This document shows, piece by piece, positions 47,801 through 62,800 of a stretch of 64,000 nucleotides of DNA (position 1 is its first letter; every line of letters starts with the position of its first letter). The position numbers and the translations under genes are program-made. Under the pieces are notes generated by a model, which had not been told where the DNA came from, searched no databases, and saw nothing but the letters and a program-made list of their open reading frames with translations. The DNA is from Membranipora membranacea (taxonomy: Eukaryota; Bryozoa; Gymnolaemata; Cheilostomatida; Membraniporidae), in the NCBI GenBank assembly GCA_914767715.1, contig OU612074.1:23920062-23984061 (forward strand), read 5' to 3'.

Positions 47801-50800
47801 TATCTAATAGCCTTCGATCAGGTCTTTAAACAATTTGTAGGCATTTAAGCAACACACACACATTCATCTATTTCACGTCCAAGACATGATCATTTTCTAT
47901 TTAATCAGCGTAGCGTCTACGGCTTCCATTTTTCTTCTTTTATTTTAATTTTTGTTGCTTGCTCAGGCAGCATTTTAATGATGTATATTGTTGTCAATAT
48001 ATGTTAAAAAAATGTTTTTAAACAGGGGAGGACGACTTTGGATGATATATCAAAAACTATCTGATTCGCTGTTATGATTTGGCCTTCTCTCATAGGCTAG
48101 TTGTATTGAACTTGACTCTTTCCATAGAACGCAATCAATGACTATAATAATATTCACACCACAATTTCATCTGCCAAGCAGATAAAGGCCAGTTAGTGCA
48201 ATTTCATATTTCTTCCACATCAATAAGCGCACATGTGTTTGTTTGTTTGTTTGTTTAATTTATACTCTTTGTCCAAAGATGTTTACATCGAGATAAAAAG
48301 CCCCCTTGGAGAGAGAAAATAATAAATAATAAATTGTAAAAACAGAAACAATTTAAACTTGTTAGGCTAGATAGTCTTTGTTTTTTAAGATTGTCGAAAG
48401 CCTTGCTAAAATCATACAAGATCAGTTGAGCCCCGTGATTGTCAGTATCATCGAGCACAGTAGTCACATCATCCAACAAGTAAACCAAAGCATCTGTGCA
48501 GCCTACACCTTTTCTGTACGCAAACTGATTAGTGTCTAGTTTAATTTGAAGTTCATCTTGGAGTTGTCGGTTCATAAAGGACTCTATAAGTTTCCCAATG
48601 TGCCAGAGTAGTGAGATAGGGCGATAGTCCTTACAAGATGATGCGGATTTAGTCTTTGCTATTGGTGATATCTCGGCCGTTTTATAGAGTGATGGAAATC
48701 TGCAGGAGTGGAGTGTCAGATTTACGATTCTGGTTACAGGTACACAAAGGTCTTCGTGACACGCTTTACTTATCCATGATGGATAATCTTGGCTGTGTGT
48801 GGCTTTCTGTGTGTTGATTCTTCTCAGCGCACATTTCACCTGTCCTATAGATATCTCAGCATGTTTACTATGTGAAGAGTACGGATGAGGTGGTGTTGGC
48901 GTCTGCTCTCCAGCTATAGTACCATAGTGTAGGTTGAGCTTGTCGACGAACTGCTGCGGGGTGTAGAGATTGTCATCTAGGACATAGTGAGATGGCTGAT
49001 TGCTACTGCTTGCCGATGGGCTTAAACATTTAATGCTGCGCCACCAGTTTACAGTTCCTGCTTTCAGTTGGTTTACTTTGCCATCATAGTATCTCTGTTT
49101 GGCCTTGGATATGAATCGCTCCAGGGTAGCCCTTAGGTAAACATATGTGGGGTTTCCCGTGTTGAACGCTTTTTCCTTGGCTCTTCTCAGCTTTATGATG
49201 AGGGGGGCTTCCCAAGCTGGATTGCTAACTAGTTTCATAGGTATGCGCTTGAGTGGACAATGTTTGTGATATATGTCAGTCAGGATGGTTTGGTAGCTTT
49301 CGGTGAGCATATCAAGATCAGATATATGCGATAGTAACGACCAGTCTGTTTTGGTTACATCGAGCATTATGGCGTTCCTAGCATTAGAGGTGACAGTTCG
49401 TTTATAAATAGTTCTATACTCACATTTCTGTAAAAAGGCACTATTAATGATAACACTAGCATGATCGGATTTTCCAAGGGGGGCACTTTTAGCACAATTA
49501 GCTTTCAGATATGATAAATCATTAGTAAAAATATTGTCTAAATACGAATCTTGTCTGGTTGGGAAGTTGACAATATTAGTGAGGCCAAATATATCTATCA
49601 GGATTGTACAATCTAGCGTGTTGAAATCACCACCAAGCACGATAGAGTGGTTAGGGTGTTTGACAAGGATATCAGTGAGCGTGCTTGAGAGATAGTTGAG
49701 AGTAGTCTCGTCTTTGGCACTAGGAGGATGGTATAGGCAGCCGTAGATTATACTAGGAGCAGCTGTTGTCGATGTCACCTTGATCCAGGTTGCTGATACT
49801 GCGTCATCGTTGAAAGTATACTTCTGCATCTGCTGAGTAGGAATGCTGTTCTTCACATATATTGCTGTACCGCCACCTCAGTAGTAAGCGCATTTCAGGG
49901 GGTCTCCTTTCTGTTTATAGAGTGGTGTTATCCGACTCTTCCTCCATGCAGCTGGTATGCCTGTCTTCTGTATATCCCTCAAAACTGATGTCATCCAACT
50001 CACTCCGGTATCTCCTAATCTCTTGACTATCTCAATAGGGAACTCATCCGGTCCGGCTGCTTTTCCTTTCTTCATTTTCTCGAGCTGTGTTTTCACTTCC
50101 TCCGCACTAATCAGAGCAATTGGCCATTCTACTTGCTGGACTTCTTCTAATTCCTCTTTTCTATTCCTGGTGTTGAGTAGTTGATCGAAAAACTCCTGCC
50201 ATCTCCTCTTGATATCTCCATCTTCCGATAATATAAGGCCATCTCCATCTCTCACAAACTTCATCCTATCTATGTCCAATGATCTTCGCTTTCTCGTTTT
50301 GGCCAGCTTGTTTAAGTTCTTTGCTCCATTCTCTTCAAGGTCTTTGTACACCTCTTCATACGCCTTCTTTTTTGCTTTCACTACTTCGACTTTTGCCTCC
50401 TTATTCTTCGTTCGATATTCCTCCTCAACTATCCTTTCTTGGTCTTGATCTTGGGCTTCATCTCTCCTCGCTGTTTTCCATTGCTTGAAAGCTTCCTTTT
50501 TCTCCCTTACAACTTCCTGGAACTCTGAACTCCACCACCAGGACTGTTTTTCTAGATATTTACCTCCCCTTGAGACTCCTAGCTCTTCCTTCGCTATCCT
50601 GACTGCATCCACACATGTGTTCTCCCTCGTCGCTTCCTCCATTTCTACTTTTTTCATGATGTTCTCCATCAACTTCATCTCAAACTCATCCCCTTCTGTC
50701 TCCTTCATTTTCCACCATCTTATTCTCTCAGGTCTTTCCCTTCTCTTCTCCTTCTGCATTTTTATGTTCAAGTCTGCGACCAGCAATCTATGTTGGGCAG

Positions 50801-53800
50801 CTATCGATTCTCCTGGTATTATCTTTCCATTCTTTACCTTTCTCATCATAGATCTCCGAACTAGTATGTAATCGATCACCGAAAAGTATCGACCACTCAT
50901 GCATGTTACCAAATGCTCATCCTTCTTTTCAAAGAAGGTATTGACTAGCACTAGGTCGTACATCTGAGCAAATTCAAGGATCCTCTCTACTAACTCATTC
51001 CTCTGTCCTAAGGTCTGTCCTCCATGCCATCTTTCATACCCTGTTCTATCCATGCAAACATGTCCATTTAGATCTCCTGCAACAACAACTTCCTCCGTAC
51101 CTGGTATCCTACTAATCGCATTCTCCAGTTGGTTCCAAAACTGCTCTTTCTCCTATTGTTCACATCCTTGCTGAGGTGCGTAGGCGCTTACAATGTTATA
51201 GTTCCTCCCTGGTGTTACTAATTTCATTGTCATCATTCTCTCTGATACTCTCTGTACATCTATCATCTTATCCTGCCAGTAGCTGCTGAGACAAATCCCA
51301 ACTCCATTCCTTGGTCGTTTCCCTCCACAATTATACAGCTTGCATCCCTCACCAAGATTTCGGGCCTTTCCTGTCTATCTTGTTTCCTGCAGGCAAAGAA
51401 TATCAATTCTCCTGGCTGTCATCACTGCCGCTATCTCTCTGCTTTTACTAGTTAGCGTCCCTAAATTTAACAAAGCTATCCGCACCTGTCGGTTTTGCCC
51501 CTCTCTCTTATTTGTCACAGCGTCGGGGCAAACATGGTTCCGCTGCATGCCGCATAACACGGGCGGCCTCCTAGCATAGTCTGATTGTCTACTTGCATAA
51601 TCCCTGTTGTGGCGGGGGTTTCCACGGCCGGATGCCCTTCCCGTCGCCAACCCTCTGTGTTTATCAGGGCTTGGGACCGGCTGCCGGTATGCTGGCTTGC
51701 AAACCAACAGGCCACAAGAAACATATATATGATGAAGAAACATAGTTTGCAGAAATTAATTAAATTTTCACAGACAGATGCCAACACCAATGAATCTCAA
51801 TGCATAGTCCTATAGTCTAGTAAAACTTCTAAAATCTCTACCAAATGATAATCAAGGATAATTCTAGGGTTTAGACAGTGAAAGTTTCTTATACTAAATG
51901 AACAACAGAGCTAAAATATCTGACTCTAGTTTCATCCTCATATGTCTTACTGTCTTTTACCCTATCGTACTACCATATACATTTAAAGTTATCTTGGTCA
52001 TTTTATGACTATACATCATCTAAGATATTAGCTCTTTAGACATTGTTAGGAACAACTGCTTTATCCGAAAAATATTTTAGAGTGTTTTCTAACCATCTAA
52101 TATTTTCAAACTGGTTTTCTTAAATATTTATTTCGACCTTCTGTACAGTGTAGTTTATCGTGAATCTGCCCGCATCTGTATTTGGTTGGATGAGCAAGAA
52201 TTGTTTCAGCAAAGAAAGAGGCTTTACCGTAATTTCTATCAAAGTAGTTGCTGTAATATGAAGGGGTGGAATTTTGAGTTAATTTACATGATACATGAAC
52301 ATGCAGCTAGGTCAGCTATCAAATTTCTGTATGGTATGAGGCTGAGTCGGCATCAACTGTGGGAGTTGCGCTTGGCGTTAGGGGTCTGGTAATCGGTGTC
52401 ATAGCTTTGACAAAGCCCACTTTTGTTCTAAAACTGCGTTCATGATATATTTACTGCTTTATCTAATAAGCTTTCTTTCTAAATGTGAATCATTGCTTTC
52501 CATACAATGGTGAAAGCTCTTTCATCCATTTACCCATTCAAAGCTTTTCACCTTTTCACCCATTTAGTTTCACTAGTCACCCAGACAATGGAAAGGATAT
52601 ATCTTTCAGCCAAGAGCTCTAATCAATATTGTAAGTGGTTCTTACTTTTAATATTCCTACAGTTTAATAACTTACTGATTTAGGCAAAACATTTCATCAC
52701 ATTACACTACACTAAACGTCGACATTGTTTTCTGTGGCCTCAGATATTCATTTTCAGTTGCATTTTTCAGACATATTATTATTATTTTCGGCATTCTTCT
52801 TTTAGCTAGATGTGATCCCGACTAGCCAACATTTATAATTGCTCATTTACTATCGGATTTTCTATTCCCAATAATGTGTGAGTTTTGTATCAATCGTAAT
52901 GTTCAATGTGAATTTTTTATGAGCAATTTCATTTATCAGTAGTTGTTATATAGTTAAGAGTTGTGTCATCTTGATCTTTTGGAAGACAACTCCAAAAGTC
53001 AAGCACATGATATATATTTTGTCAGCCATCTTGTTTATTCTATCTTATTGTACAAGAATACAATTATTAACTCTCAGCAATATAAAAGAGACTTGTAAGA
53101 ACATAATAGTAGTGATATAATAAAGGTACATAGTAAATAGTAATTTTGCAGCCATTTGTTGATGGTCATAAGGGGACGTTGTTGCGAACTTTAGATAGAA
53201 CAGTTAAAACATCATATCATTTAAACAAGGAATGGGACTTAAACTGCGTTTTTTAACAAAGTAGATTTTGTTGTATGACAGGGAGGAATTTTGAGTGTTG
53301 ATGTAAATCAACATGATAATCTGAGGGGGGAGGGGGGGAAAGGGGTGGACTTACTCGACTATCATTGAGATACCAATTGTGAAAAAAAAAACATTTTCAC
53401 CTTAATACTACCCGATAAACAACTTAATTAATCAATCAGATGGGTGCAGTTCTTATGAGTAAAATAAAGGATCAATTTAGTTACAGTGTAACAGTGTTTT
53501 GAAAACAACTATACTATACTTACCTCTCAGTTATCTCCGTTAAGTGGTTGCAAAGTTTCCAATGTTAACATATATTAGGGTTTTCAAGAATAAATGATAG
53601 CTGATAATTTTGCTTGTTTAACTATTCTTGGCCCGGTCTCTAAATTTAAATCCTTGTACATTTCCAACCTGCAGGGTATTTTGGACGTGGGTTTAGGTAG
53701 CCTGTCTTGACTAGGTTTGTTGTGGCATATGTTTGCCCCTTCCCACTGCAAAGCTTGTCAAGACAGGCTCGGATATAGGGTGCGATATGCAAAATAATGA

Positions 53801-56800
53801 GTACTAGCAGCTGGACTTAAATGGCTGTCTGTTGATTCTGTTTTATGATGCCCTGTATATCGATTGCGGATTGTTTGAGTTACCGGAGCTTATTAGTTTA
53901 TAATGTTGATTTTGTGTGTTTGATAATTGTGTGGATTTACATGTAGCAGACATTATTATGTAATGATTTTGAATGAACCTAGATTGTGCAGGCACTTAGT
54001 GTGCCTTCTTTGATGAATTGAGAGCAGAGCAGTGTTCGACTTGAGAGAGAGTGGACCTGCACCAGCGTGAATAATGATCTTTTATCCTTTAAGTACGAGC
54101 TAGTGAATATGTAGACAGCAATATATAAATGTTTTTAAGACTTTCACCATGAACCTCCCTGCCTAAGACGGTGCGCCCTGCTCGACAGCACAGAGTTTGA
54201 GGAACATTAAAAGAAACAACCTTTAGTCGTTACATCCCCATATCTATAATTAAAGAGTGAAGACATCGGATCATATCAGGTGTGATTATTATTATTATTT
54301 GGACGCCTAACTCTAAACTCTTGTCTGATTTTATTTTTGACCTGAGCAAGAGACATTTTAATAAGATAGCGAGTGATCGAGAACATCCACTTTTTAGTAG
54401 AGTAATACGAAACAATAACAGAACATCCTCTTGCTTAAATACTACTTTCCGACCCAAGACCTGCAAGACTCAAAAACATGCCAAATCTTTTTCCCAACCT
54501 TAATGTCTTATTTTAACAACATACAACCTTAACCTTTCTTAGTCCATATATTAATTAATGCACACATTCAATTTTATCATTCTCATGATACCGAATGTAC
54601 AAATAAACTGAAACTGAAACTGTAGTGTGTGGTACGTCACAACAGTCATACTTAATATGAGTTATTACACTAATAATCACACAGATATGATCATGATCAA
54701 AATTCAGACCTAGATGGGTCTCGAACCCAGGTCCGAATGCAATGCAGGCAATGCCGCTAACGCTGAGCCTAGTGGCGAGATGGTAGCGTCGTTGCCTGCA
54801 GGTATGTGGACCTAGATTAGAGTCCCAGCCAGGTCTGAATTTTGATCATCATCTTATCTGTGTGATTATTAGTGTAATAACTCATAAAAAGTATGACAGT
54901 CGTGACGTACCACAGAGGAAACATCCGCTTATTCCCTATGCCGATTGAAGGTGATCACCCTGGAAGTTTGAGAGGCCATAACTTCCTCAATATCTGGATT
55001 CTTAAACTTGAATTCGCTCATATGATAGAATAAAATATGGAGAATAAGATGTGATACAAAATAGCAGCCTCAAACTAAGTCTTTAATGGCAAGGCTGCAA
55101 TGTCTGCGCCAGTTTTGCTCTCTGTTTGCAGGCAGATCAGAGCACACCTGGGGGCCAACCAAATCCTACTGCAGTTGGCCTCCAGGCGTGCTCCGACCTG
55201 CCTGCAAACAGAGAGCAAACTGGCGGAGACATTGCGGCCTTGCCATTAAGGCAAAATAATTTTCGCCGCCATGCTTCGGGATGTGGCGCTTGATATGACA
55301 TCCGATTTTAATCAACCTTGAACCAGTTTTTCGTTGACATCGCCGGAACTTTGTCTGATATCAACCTCCAATCTGCTCTAACCGATCTACCATATGACAG
55401 TACACATTGGGCAAGTAAAACACTGGCTGCGTAAAATAGACACATCGAAGTCAACATGTGCATCAGACTTTCCCTCATAAGTCTCAAAGTTTTGTTGTGA
55501 GGATTGGTGCATACCAATGTGGGATCTAAATAAACAAATGGACAGAAATGATAGATGAAAAGAACTGTCACGCTGATCCTACCGCTTTCCTGGACATGTC
55601 AAAGGCTTTTGACAGAATGGAAAAAAATAAAAGTAATAGAGAAGCATTCATCAAGAAAATTTGACAAGAATCTAATCTCCATTGTGCATGCTTCTTGGAT
55701 GGCAGAGAGCGAAGAGTAAGGTTAGGCAACTCCATCTAACCTTGAAAACGAAAAATGGAACACCTCAGGGAACTCTCCTAGGACCAATTTTCTGGTTACT
55801 GTATATCGACTCATGGTCAACCAAGCACGGGACCATTGACAAGTATGGGGATGACCTCACCAAAACACCCAAGGTCAGCAGTGCTGCTAGGGACTATAGA
55901 TGATATTACCAACTGGTGTGATAACCACAATATGCCAGCCATCGCGATCGCACATCATAGATCAGACTAAATTTCTCGTCTGACATAGAGAAATGCGCCA
56001 TACTGGTGGAATCTAGGGTGCCTGGTGACACAATGCCTATACAAAGGATATAATTGAAAATAATTCCCAGTGGTAGTAGGCTTAGATGAAGATGCTGTAG
56101 ATCAGCTATCAATTTCGAGAATTGTGTTTTCAGACAAAGAACACAAACAAGCAATAAAAAGAGTAGTATAAGTACTAAACTGAGAGGAGTAAGTGATCAG
56201 CTCCTTGGGTACTCAGGGTATTAGGTTGAGTTGGGATTGTGGCTCCAATACCCGCAAAAAAGATCACTCCAAAGGTGTCCTATAAAGATTTTCAGGCAAA
56301 AACAGAACGAAAATAGTAATTTTGCAGCCATTTGTTGGTGGTCATAAGGGGACGTTGTAGCGGACTTTAGATAGAACAGTTGAAACATCATATCATTTAA
56401 AGAAGAAATGGGACTTAAACTGCGTTTTTTAACAAAGTAGATTTTGTTGTATGACAGGGAGGAATTTTGAGTGTTGATGTAAATCAACATGATAATCTGA
56501 TGGGGGGGGGGGGGGTAGGACTTAAGCTGTAGCTCCACGTAACGATGTAATCACAGACCGATGGCATGTCTAGACATGCTCGGCCGATCTCACACTGCTA
56601 CACAGGCCTATGAGTTAGTATACGATGGTCTAGTGAGTCATAGCGGCTCATAAATCAGGTGCCTTGATTGACCAATGAACTCCCTCAGTTCAATCGATTG
56701 ACCAATGATATTTAATGGGCGTGTTAACAAATGACCGGATATAGATTGTCACTTTGAATCTTCACCAAATAAAATTTCAGTCTTCTATAAAATTGATTTT

Positions 56801-59800
56801 CCTATGCTATACTATGGATGTCATGTCAGGACAGCTTCCATTTCCAAGTGATACAGCTATTACCTTCCATATTTTCACTTCAGCACCACTCCTATCTTTG
56901 TAGTTATGGTCTTTTTATCATAAATAGGAGGATGTGATTTTACTACAGATATTATCAACTCCTCCATTTTTGAAAGTTGTCACGATTTGATAGATGACGT
57001 GTTTAACCGCGTAATTATTGAAGCAAGCAATCAACAACCGATCAGCATAGAGGATCGTCCAGATCACTCGGGCAAAAGACCAACAAGTTCGATGTCCACT
57101 TAACACGAGTAATCACTCGTGCAGATCCACCGATTAACCACCCGTGACCCCAAATCGATGTAAAAATCGTGTCATGTAGCCATGGCTTTACTCGACTATC
57201 ATTGACATACCAATTGTGAAAGAAAGAAAAACAATTTCACCTTAATACTACCCGATAAACAACTTAATTAATCAATCAGATGGGTGCAGTTCTTTTGAGT
57301 AAAATAAAGGATTAATTTAGTTACAATAACAGTGTTTTGAAAACAACTATACTGTACTTACCTCTCAGGTATCTCCGTTAGGTCACAATTGCTCAGCTCT
57401 AGCTTTTTGAGACACTTCAGATCCCCTATCCGGCTGGGTAAGGTATGAAGGTTCTTATTTCCACATAAGTACAGCTCCTCTAGGTTTGTAAGTGATCCAA
57501 TACTGTAATGAAAGTTATTAGATCTGTCAGTATGTACCCAGTTTTAAAGGAGCAGCAAAGCAGAAGATAATACAACAGTGCACCAATCTAATAGCAAAGT
57601 ACATATGCAGGTACTGATCTTACTTTTGCAGGATAGGTGGTATTTAGTGACAATAAAACACATAATAAATAAATAAAGAAATAACAAATATGATGGAAAA
57701 AAGCTAATGTATAATAACGTCAACTTGCAGTTCTTGAGACTGCAGCTATTATAAAGATCTATGTGATCTCAAACTGAGTTAAGAATTGGGTATTATATGA
57801 TTAGATCATAACTTTGCATTGTCATATACTTCGCATGGGCTATTCTTTCTTTGGGGAATCACAGAACCATCGTTCTGGCCAAAAAAACAAGAGTGATTTT
57901 TGGTGTTGATCAAAATTCAATCTACATAACATTTCTATCTCATTTAAATTAATATCTAGTGACCTTGAGGTCAGGTTATATATGGTTTAGTGGTTGTCTG
58001 CTCTGCAACTGTTATCAGGTCCAATCACAGCTGTATTGAGGATGACCCATAGGAAAAGAGCCAAGGTTTGGTGCTTTCTTATCCGCTTGATGACTCTATA
58101 TCACCTATCATATTAAATTAATTAGATACTGTGTAACACCCGACTGAGGCTGTTATGGTTCAGGTCATGTGATACAGGAGGCAGCAGCGGAAAATTTTGA
58201 GAGTGAACATCTTGATACGACTATGAATCAGTTTAAACATGATATTCAGCTCTGTAGTGAATAATATTCTGTTCCAAAGAGCTGATTTCCTTACTGGCTA
58301 TTCATTTAACATTTATAAATGGGTTGCCAGGGTTGTCTGTAACTTTAACAAGCACTATTTTATACCCGTCCTTTTAGCAGAATAATAATAAAAAAAAACT
58401 CAGCTAACATACCAGTAACCAATTTTATGTTGCCAATCCAACAAAAGAAATATTCACTATGGTTCCATGGATCGATTATGTAAGGATTTCGGTAGTAATC
58501 GCCCCATGGAAATGGCATTAAAGTCAAATTCCGATTGTGACGAATGACTTTATGGACGTGAATATCCAAACCGTGTTTATTCGACCTTATTACTAATTGG
58601 CGGCGTGGCTGAATGGTTAGCGGCGCTTGCACACAATGCCTTCAAAGTGAATTAACGCGGGAGGCCGGGTTCAAGTCTCGGCCGCGGCAGATTCTTTTCA
58701 TGTTTTTCCCATCATGGGAATGGTTAGAATCCACTGGATTCTAACCATTCGAAATTGGAGTGAACCACAAAATTGACCCACGGAACCATAGTGATTCTGT
58801 CGATCAATACCACTCATGCATTTACCATCAGCCAAAAATCTTTATTTAGTAACTTCATTTATGCCAAACCAGTACAGTCTGTCCGCCCAGCTATTTTGAA
58901 AATTGGCACACCTCCGCGAGATAGCTTCAATCTATGTATGTATGTATGTATATGATGCTCAAATAATGGTGTGGGAGAGAAGTTATTCATCAGTTGAAAT
59001 GAAGGTAAAGAACTGACTTAGAACGCCAACCACCCTCTACCTTTTTTAAATTAGATTTAAGTCCCTGGCCAATTTACGAGATACGAAAATGATTTGCTTC
59101 CATAGACTTTACCTTTAGGTCTATTTTTGATACACAGCTTTCTAAGTATCCCTCGGAATATCGTCTCGGAAAAGATTGTATACACAAAAGGAGCCTAAGT
59201 TTCTTTAAATTATTTTGGTTGATTGATTATAGCTTGTAATTATACAACAAAATTTACCAAAAGCCATGAGGATCATTACACATTGGTAAGCTTAATTTTG
59301 TAGAGTGTTTTGTCAATAACCTTCAAATTGTGTAGTGACAAGATCACTTTTGGGGAAATGTCTAGTCTCCACAATTTAGGTTCTGTTCATTGGTCTGTTA
59401 TATGTTTGGTTACGCTATAAAATCCCACAGCGTTCATTGATCAGGACAGAACACTACTGATTTAAACTCGTGAGAAAGAAGATAGAAAGACATGGAGATA
59501 TCTAAAACTTGGGTGACAAATATTCTGAGTCTCTACACTATTTTAAGTCCACTGACCAACTTAAGAATTAAAACTAAAGGCCTTCATTATTCCTGACTTC
59601 TCTTCAAACTTACCCTTACTCACTCTCCCCTATGTAACGAGGCAATTTTGTGTCATATTATAAACATTTCTGAATCTGAATTATTGTCATTACTTTCTAA
59701 TGAATCAAGATTTCCCTTTTTACATTTCAAGAATTTAACAGTAGGGTCTAATGATCCGAAAACTTGTTAAACGAAAACAAAAGATAGCCATTCAATTATA

Positions 59801-62800
59801 TGCACCTAGAAGTTGCAAGGCATTTAGTTATCTTTGGAGGAGCCATGTCCAAATCCCTTATCTCAGCTCTAAAAAAAGCTGTGTACTTTGGATTTCTTAT
59901 ATCTGTATGATGTGATGATGCAGTTTAATAAAATTTTTTGTAGCCAACCAGTAATTGAATCAAACACCTGAGTACTAGCAGCTGGACTTAAATGGCTCTC
60001 TGTTGATTCTGTTTTATGATGCCCTGTATATTGATTGCAGATTGTTTGAGTTACCGGAGCTTATTAGTTTATATTGTTGATTTTGTGTGTTTGATAATTG
60101 TGTGGATTTACATGTAGCAGACATTATTATGTAATGATTTTGAATTAACCTTAATTGTGCAGGCACTTAGTGTGCCTTCTTTGATGAATTGAGAGCAGAG
60201 CAGTGTTCGACTTGAGAGAGAGTGGACCTGCACCAGCGTGAATAAAGATCTTTTATCCTTTAAGTACGAGCTAGTGAATATGTAGACAGCATTATATAAA
60301 TGTTTTTAAGACTTTCACCATGAACCTCCCTGCCTAAGACGGTGTGCCCTGCTCGACAGCACAGAGGTTGAGGAACATTAAAAGAAACAACCTTTAGTCG
60401 TTACATCCCCATATCTATAATTAAAGAGTGAAGACATCGGATCATATCAGGTGTGATTATTATTATTATTTGGACGCCTAACTCTAAACTCTTATCTGAT
60501 TTTATTTTTGACCTGAGCAAGACACATTTTAATAAGATAGCGAGTGATCGAGAACATCCCCTTTTTAGTAGAGTAATACGAAACAATAACAGAACATCCT
60601 CTTGCTTAAATACTACTTTCCAACCCTAGACCTGCAAGACTCAAAAACATGCCAAATCTTTTTCCCAACCTTGATGTCTTATTTTAACAACATACAACCT
60701 TAACCTTTCTTAGTCCATATATTAATTAATGTACACATTCAATTTATCATTCTCATGATACCGAATGTACAAATAAACTGAAACTGAAACTGTAGTGTGT
60801 GGTACGTCACAACAGTCATACTTAATATGAGTTATTACACTAATAATCACACAGATAAGATGATGATCAAAAATCAGACCTAGATGGGTCTCGAACCCAG
60901 GTCCAAATGCAATGCAGGCAATGCCGCTGACGCTGAGCCTAGTGGCGCAATGGTAGCATCGTTGCCTGCAGGTATGTGGACCCAGATTCGAGTCCCAGCC
61001 AGGTCTAAATTTTGATCATCATCTTATCTGTGTGATTATTAGTGTAATAACTCTTAAAAAGTATGACAGTTGTGACGTACCACAGGGGAAACATCCGCTT
61101 ATTCCCTATGCCGATTGAAGGTGATCACCCTGGAAGTTTGAGAGGCCATAACTTCCTCAATATCTGGATTCTTAAACTTGAATTCACTCATATGATAGAA
61201 TAAAATATGGAGAATAAGATGTGATACAAAATAGCAGCCTCAAATTAAGTCTTTAATGGCAAGGCTGCAATGTCTGCGCCAGTTTTGCTCTCTGTTTGCA
61301 GGCAGATCAGAGCACACCTGGGGGACAACCAAATCCTACTGCAGTTGGCCTCCAGGCGTGCTCCGACCTGCCTGCAAACAGAGAGCAAACTGGCAGAGAC
61401 ATTGCGGCCTTGCCATTAAGGCAAAATAATTTTCGCCGCCCATGCTTCGGGATGTGGCGCGTGATATGACATCCGATTTTAATCAACCTTGAACCAGTTT
61501 TTTGTTGACATCGCCGGAACTTTGTCTGATACCAACCTCCAATCTGCTCTAACCGATCTACCATATGACAGTACACATTGCGCAAGTAAAACGCTGGCTG
61601 CGTAATATAGACACATCAAAGTCAACATGTGCATCAGACTTTCCCTCATAAGTCTCAAAGTATTGTTGTGAGGATTGGTGCATACCAATGTGGGATCTAA
61701 ATAAACAAATGGACAGAAATGGTAGATGAAAAGAACTGTCACGCTGATCCTACTTTCTGGTTACTGTATATCGACTCACGGTCAACCAAGCACGGGACCA
61801 TTGACAAGTATGGGGATGACCTCACCAAAACACCCGAGGTCAGCAGTGCTGCTAGGGACTATAGATGATATTACCAACTGGTGTGATAACCACAATATGC
61901 CAGCCATCGCGATCGCACATCATAGATCAGACTAAATTTCTGATCTGACATAGAGAAATGCGCCATACTGGTGGAATCTAGGGTGCCTGGTGAAACAATG
62001 CCTATACAAAGGATATAATTGAAAATAATTCCCAGTGGAAGTAGGCTTAGATGAAGATGCGGTAGATCAGCTATCAATTTCGAGAATTGTGTTTTCAGAC
62101 AAAGAACACAAACAAGCAATAAAAAGAGTAGTATAAGTACTAAACTGAGAGGAGTAAGTGATCAGCTCCTTGGGTACTCAGGGTATTAGGTTGAGTTGGG
62201 ATTGTGGCTCCAATACCCGCAAAAAAGATCACTCCAAAGGTGTCCTATGAAGATTTTCAGGCAAAAACAGAACGATAATAGTAATTTTGCAGCCATTTGT
62301 TGGTGGTCATAAGGGGACGTTGTAGCGGACTTTAGATAGAACAGTTGAAACATCATATCATTTAAAGAAGAAATGGGACTTAAACTGCGTTTTTTAACAA
62401 AGTAGATTTTGTTGTATGACAGGGAGGAATTTTGAGTGTTGATGTAAATCAACATGATAATCTGATGGGGGGGGGGTAGGACTTAAGCTGTAGCTCCACG
62501 TAACGATGTAATCACAGACCGATGGCATGTCTAGACATGCTCGGCCGATCTCACACTGCTACACAGGCCTATGAGTTAGTATACAATGGTCTAGTGAGTC
62601 ATAGCGGCTCATAAATCAGGTGCCTTGATTGACCAATGAACTCCCTCAGTTCAATCGATTGACCAATGATATTTAATGGGCGTGTTAACAAATGACCGGA
62701 TATAGATGTCATATTAAATCCGGGTCTTTGTCACTTTGAATCTTCACCAAATAAAATTTCAGTCTTCTATAAAATTGATTTTCCTATGCTATACTATGGA

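Larger units (their letters stand above)
53801..59971. repeat. Tandem segmental duplication, unit 1 (6,171 bp)
   Basis: From GTACTAGCAGCTGGACTTAA at 53801 this unit matches unit 2, which starts at 59972. It contains a LINE 3' end, a foldback element, an inverted dispersed-repeat pair, an RT fragment, one LRR exon (57502-57362) and intron. Relative to unit 2 it has 205 extra bases at 55,583-55,787 and lacks about 26 bases near 56,745. This explains why the offset falls from 6,171 to 5,993. Confidence 0.9.

Noticed and set aside
49957-51579. Plus-strand frames of 69-128 codons
   Set aside because: They lie antisense to the clear endonuclease-RT coding of the RTE-like LINE and have no known domain.
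55308-56538. Minus-strand frames repeated in both duplication units (near 55.4, 56.0, 56.4 kb and 61.6, 62.0, 62.3 kb)
   Set aside because: They are conserved only because the whole 6-kb segment is duplicated. There is no known domain, and RT motifs are readable on the other strand.
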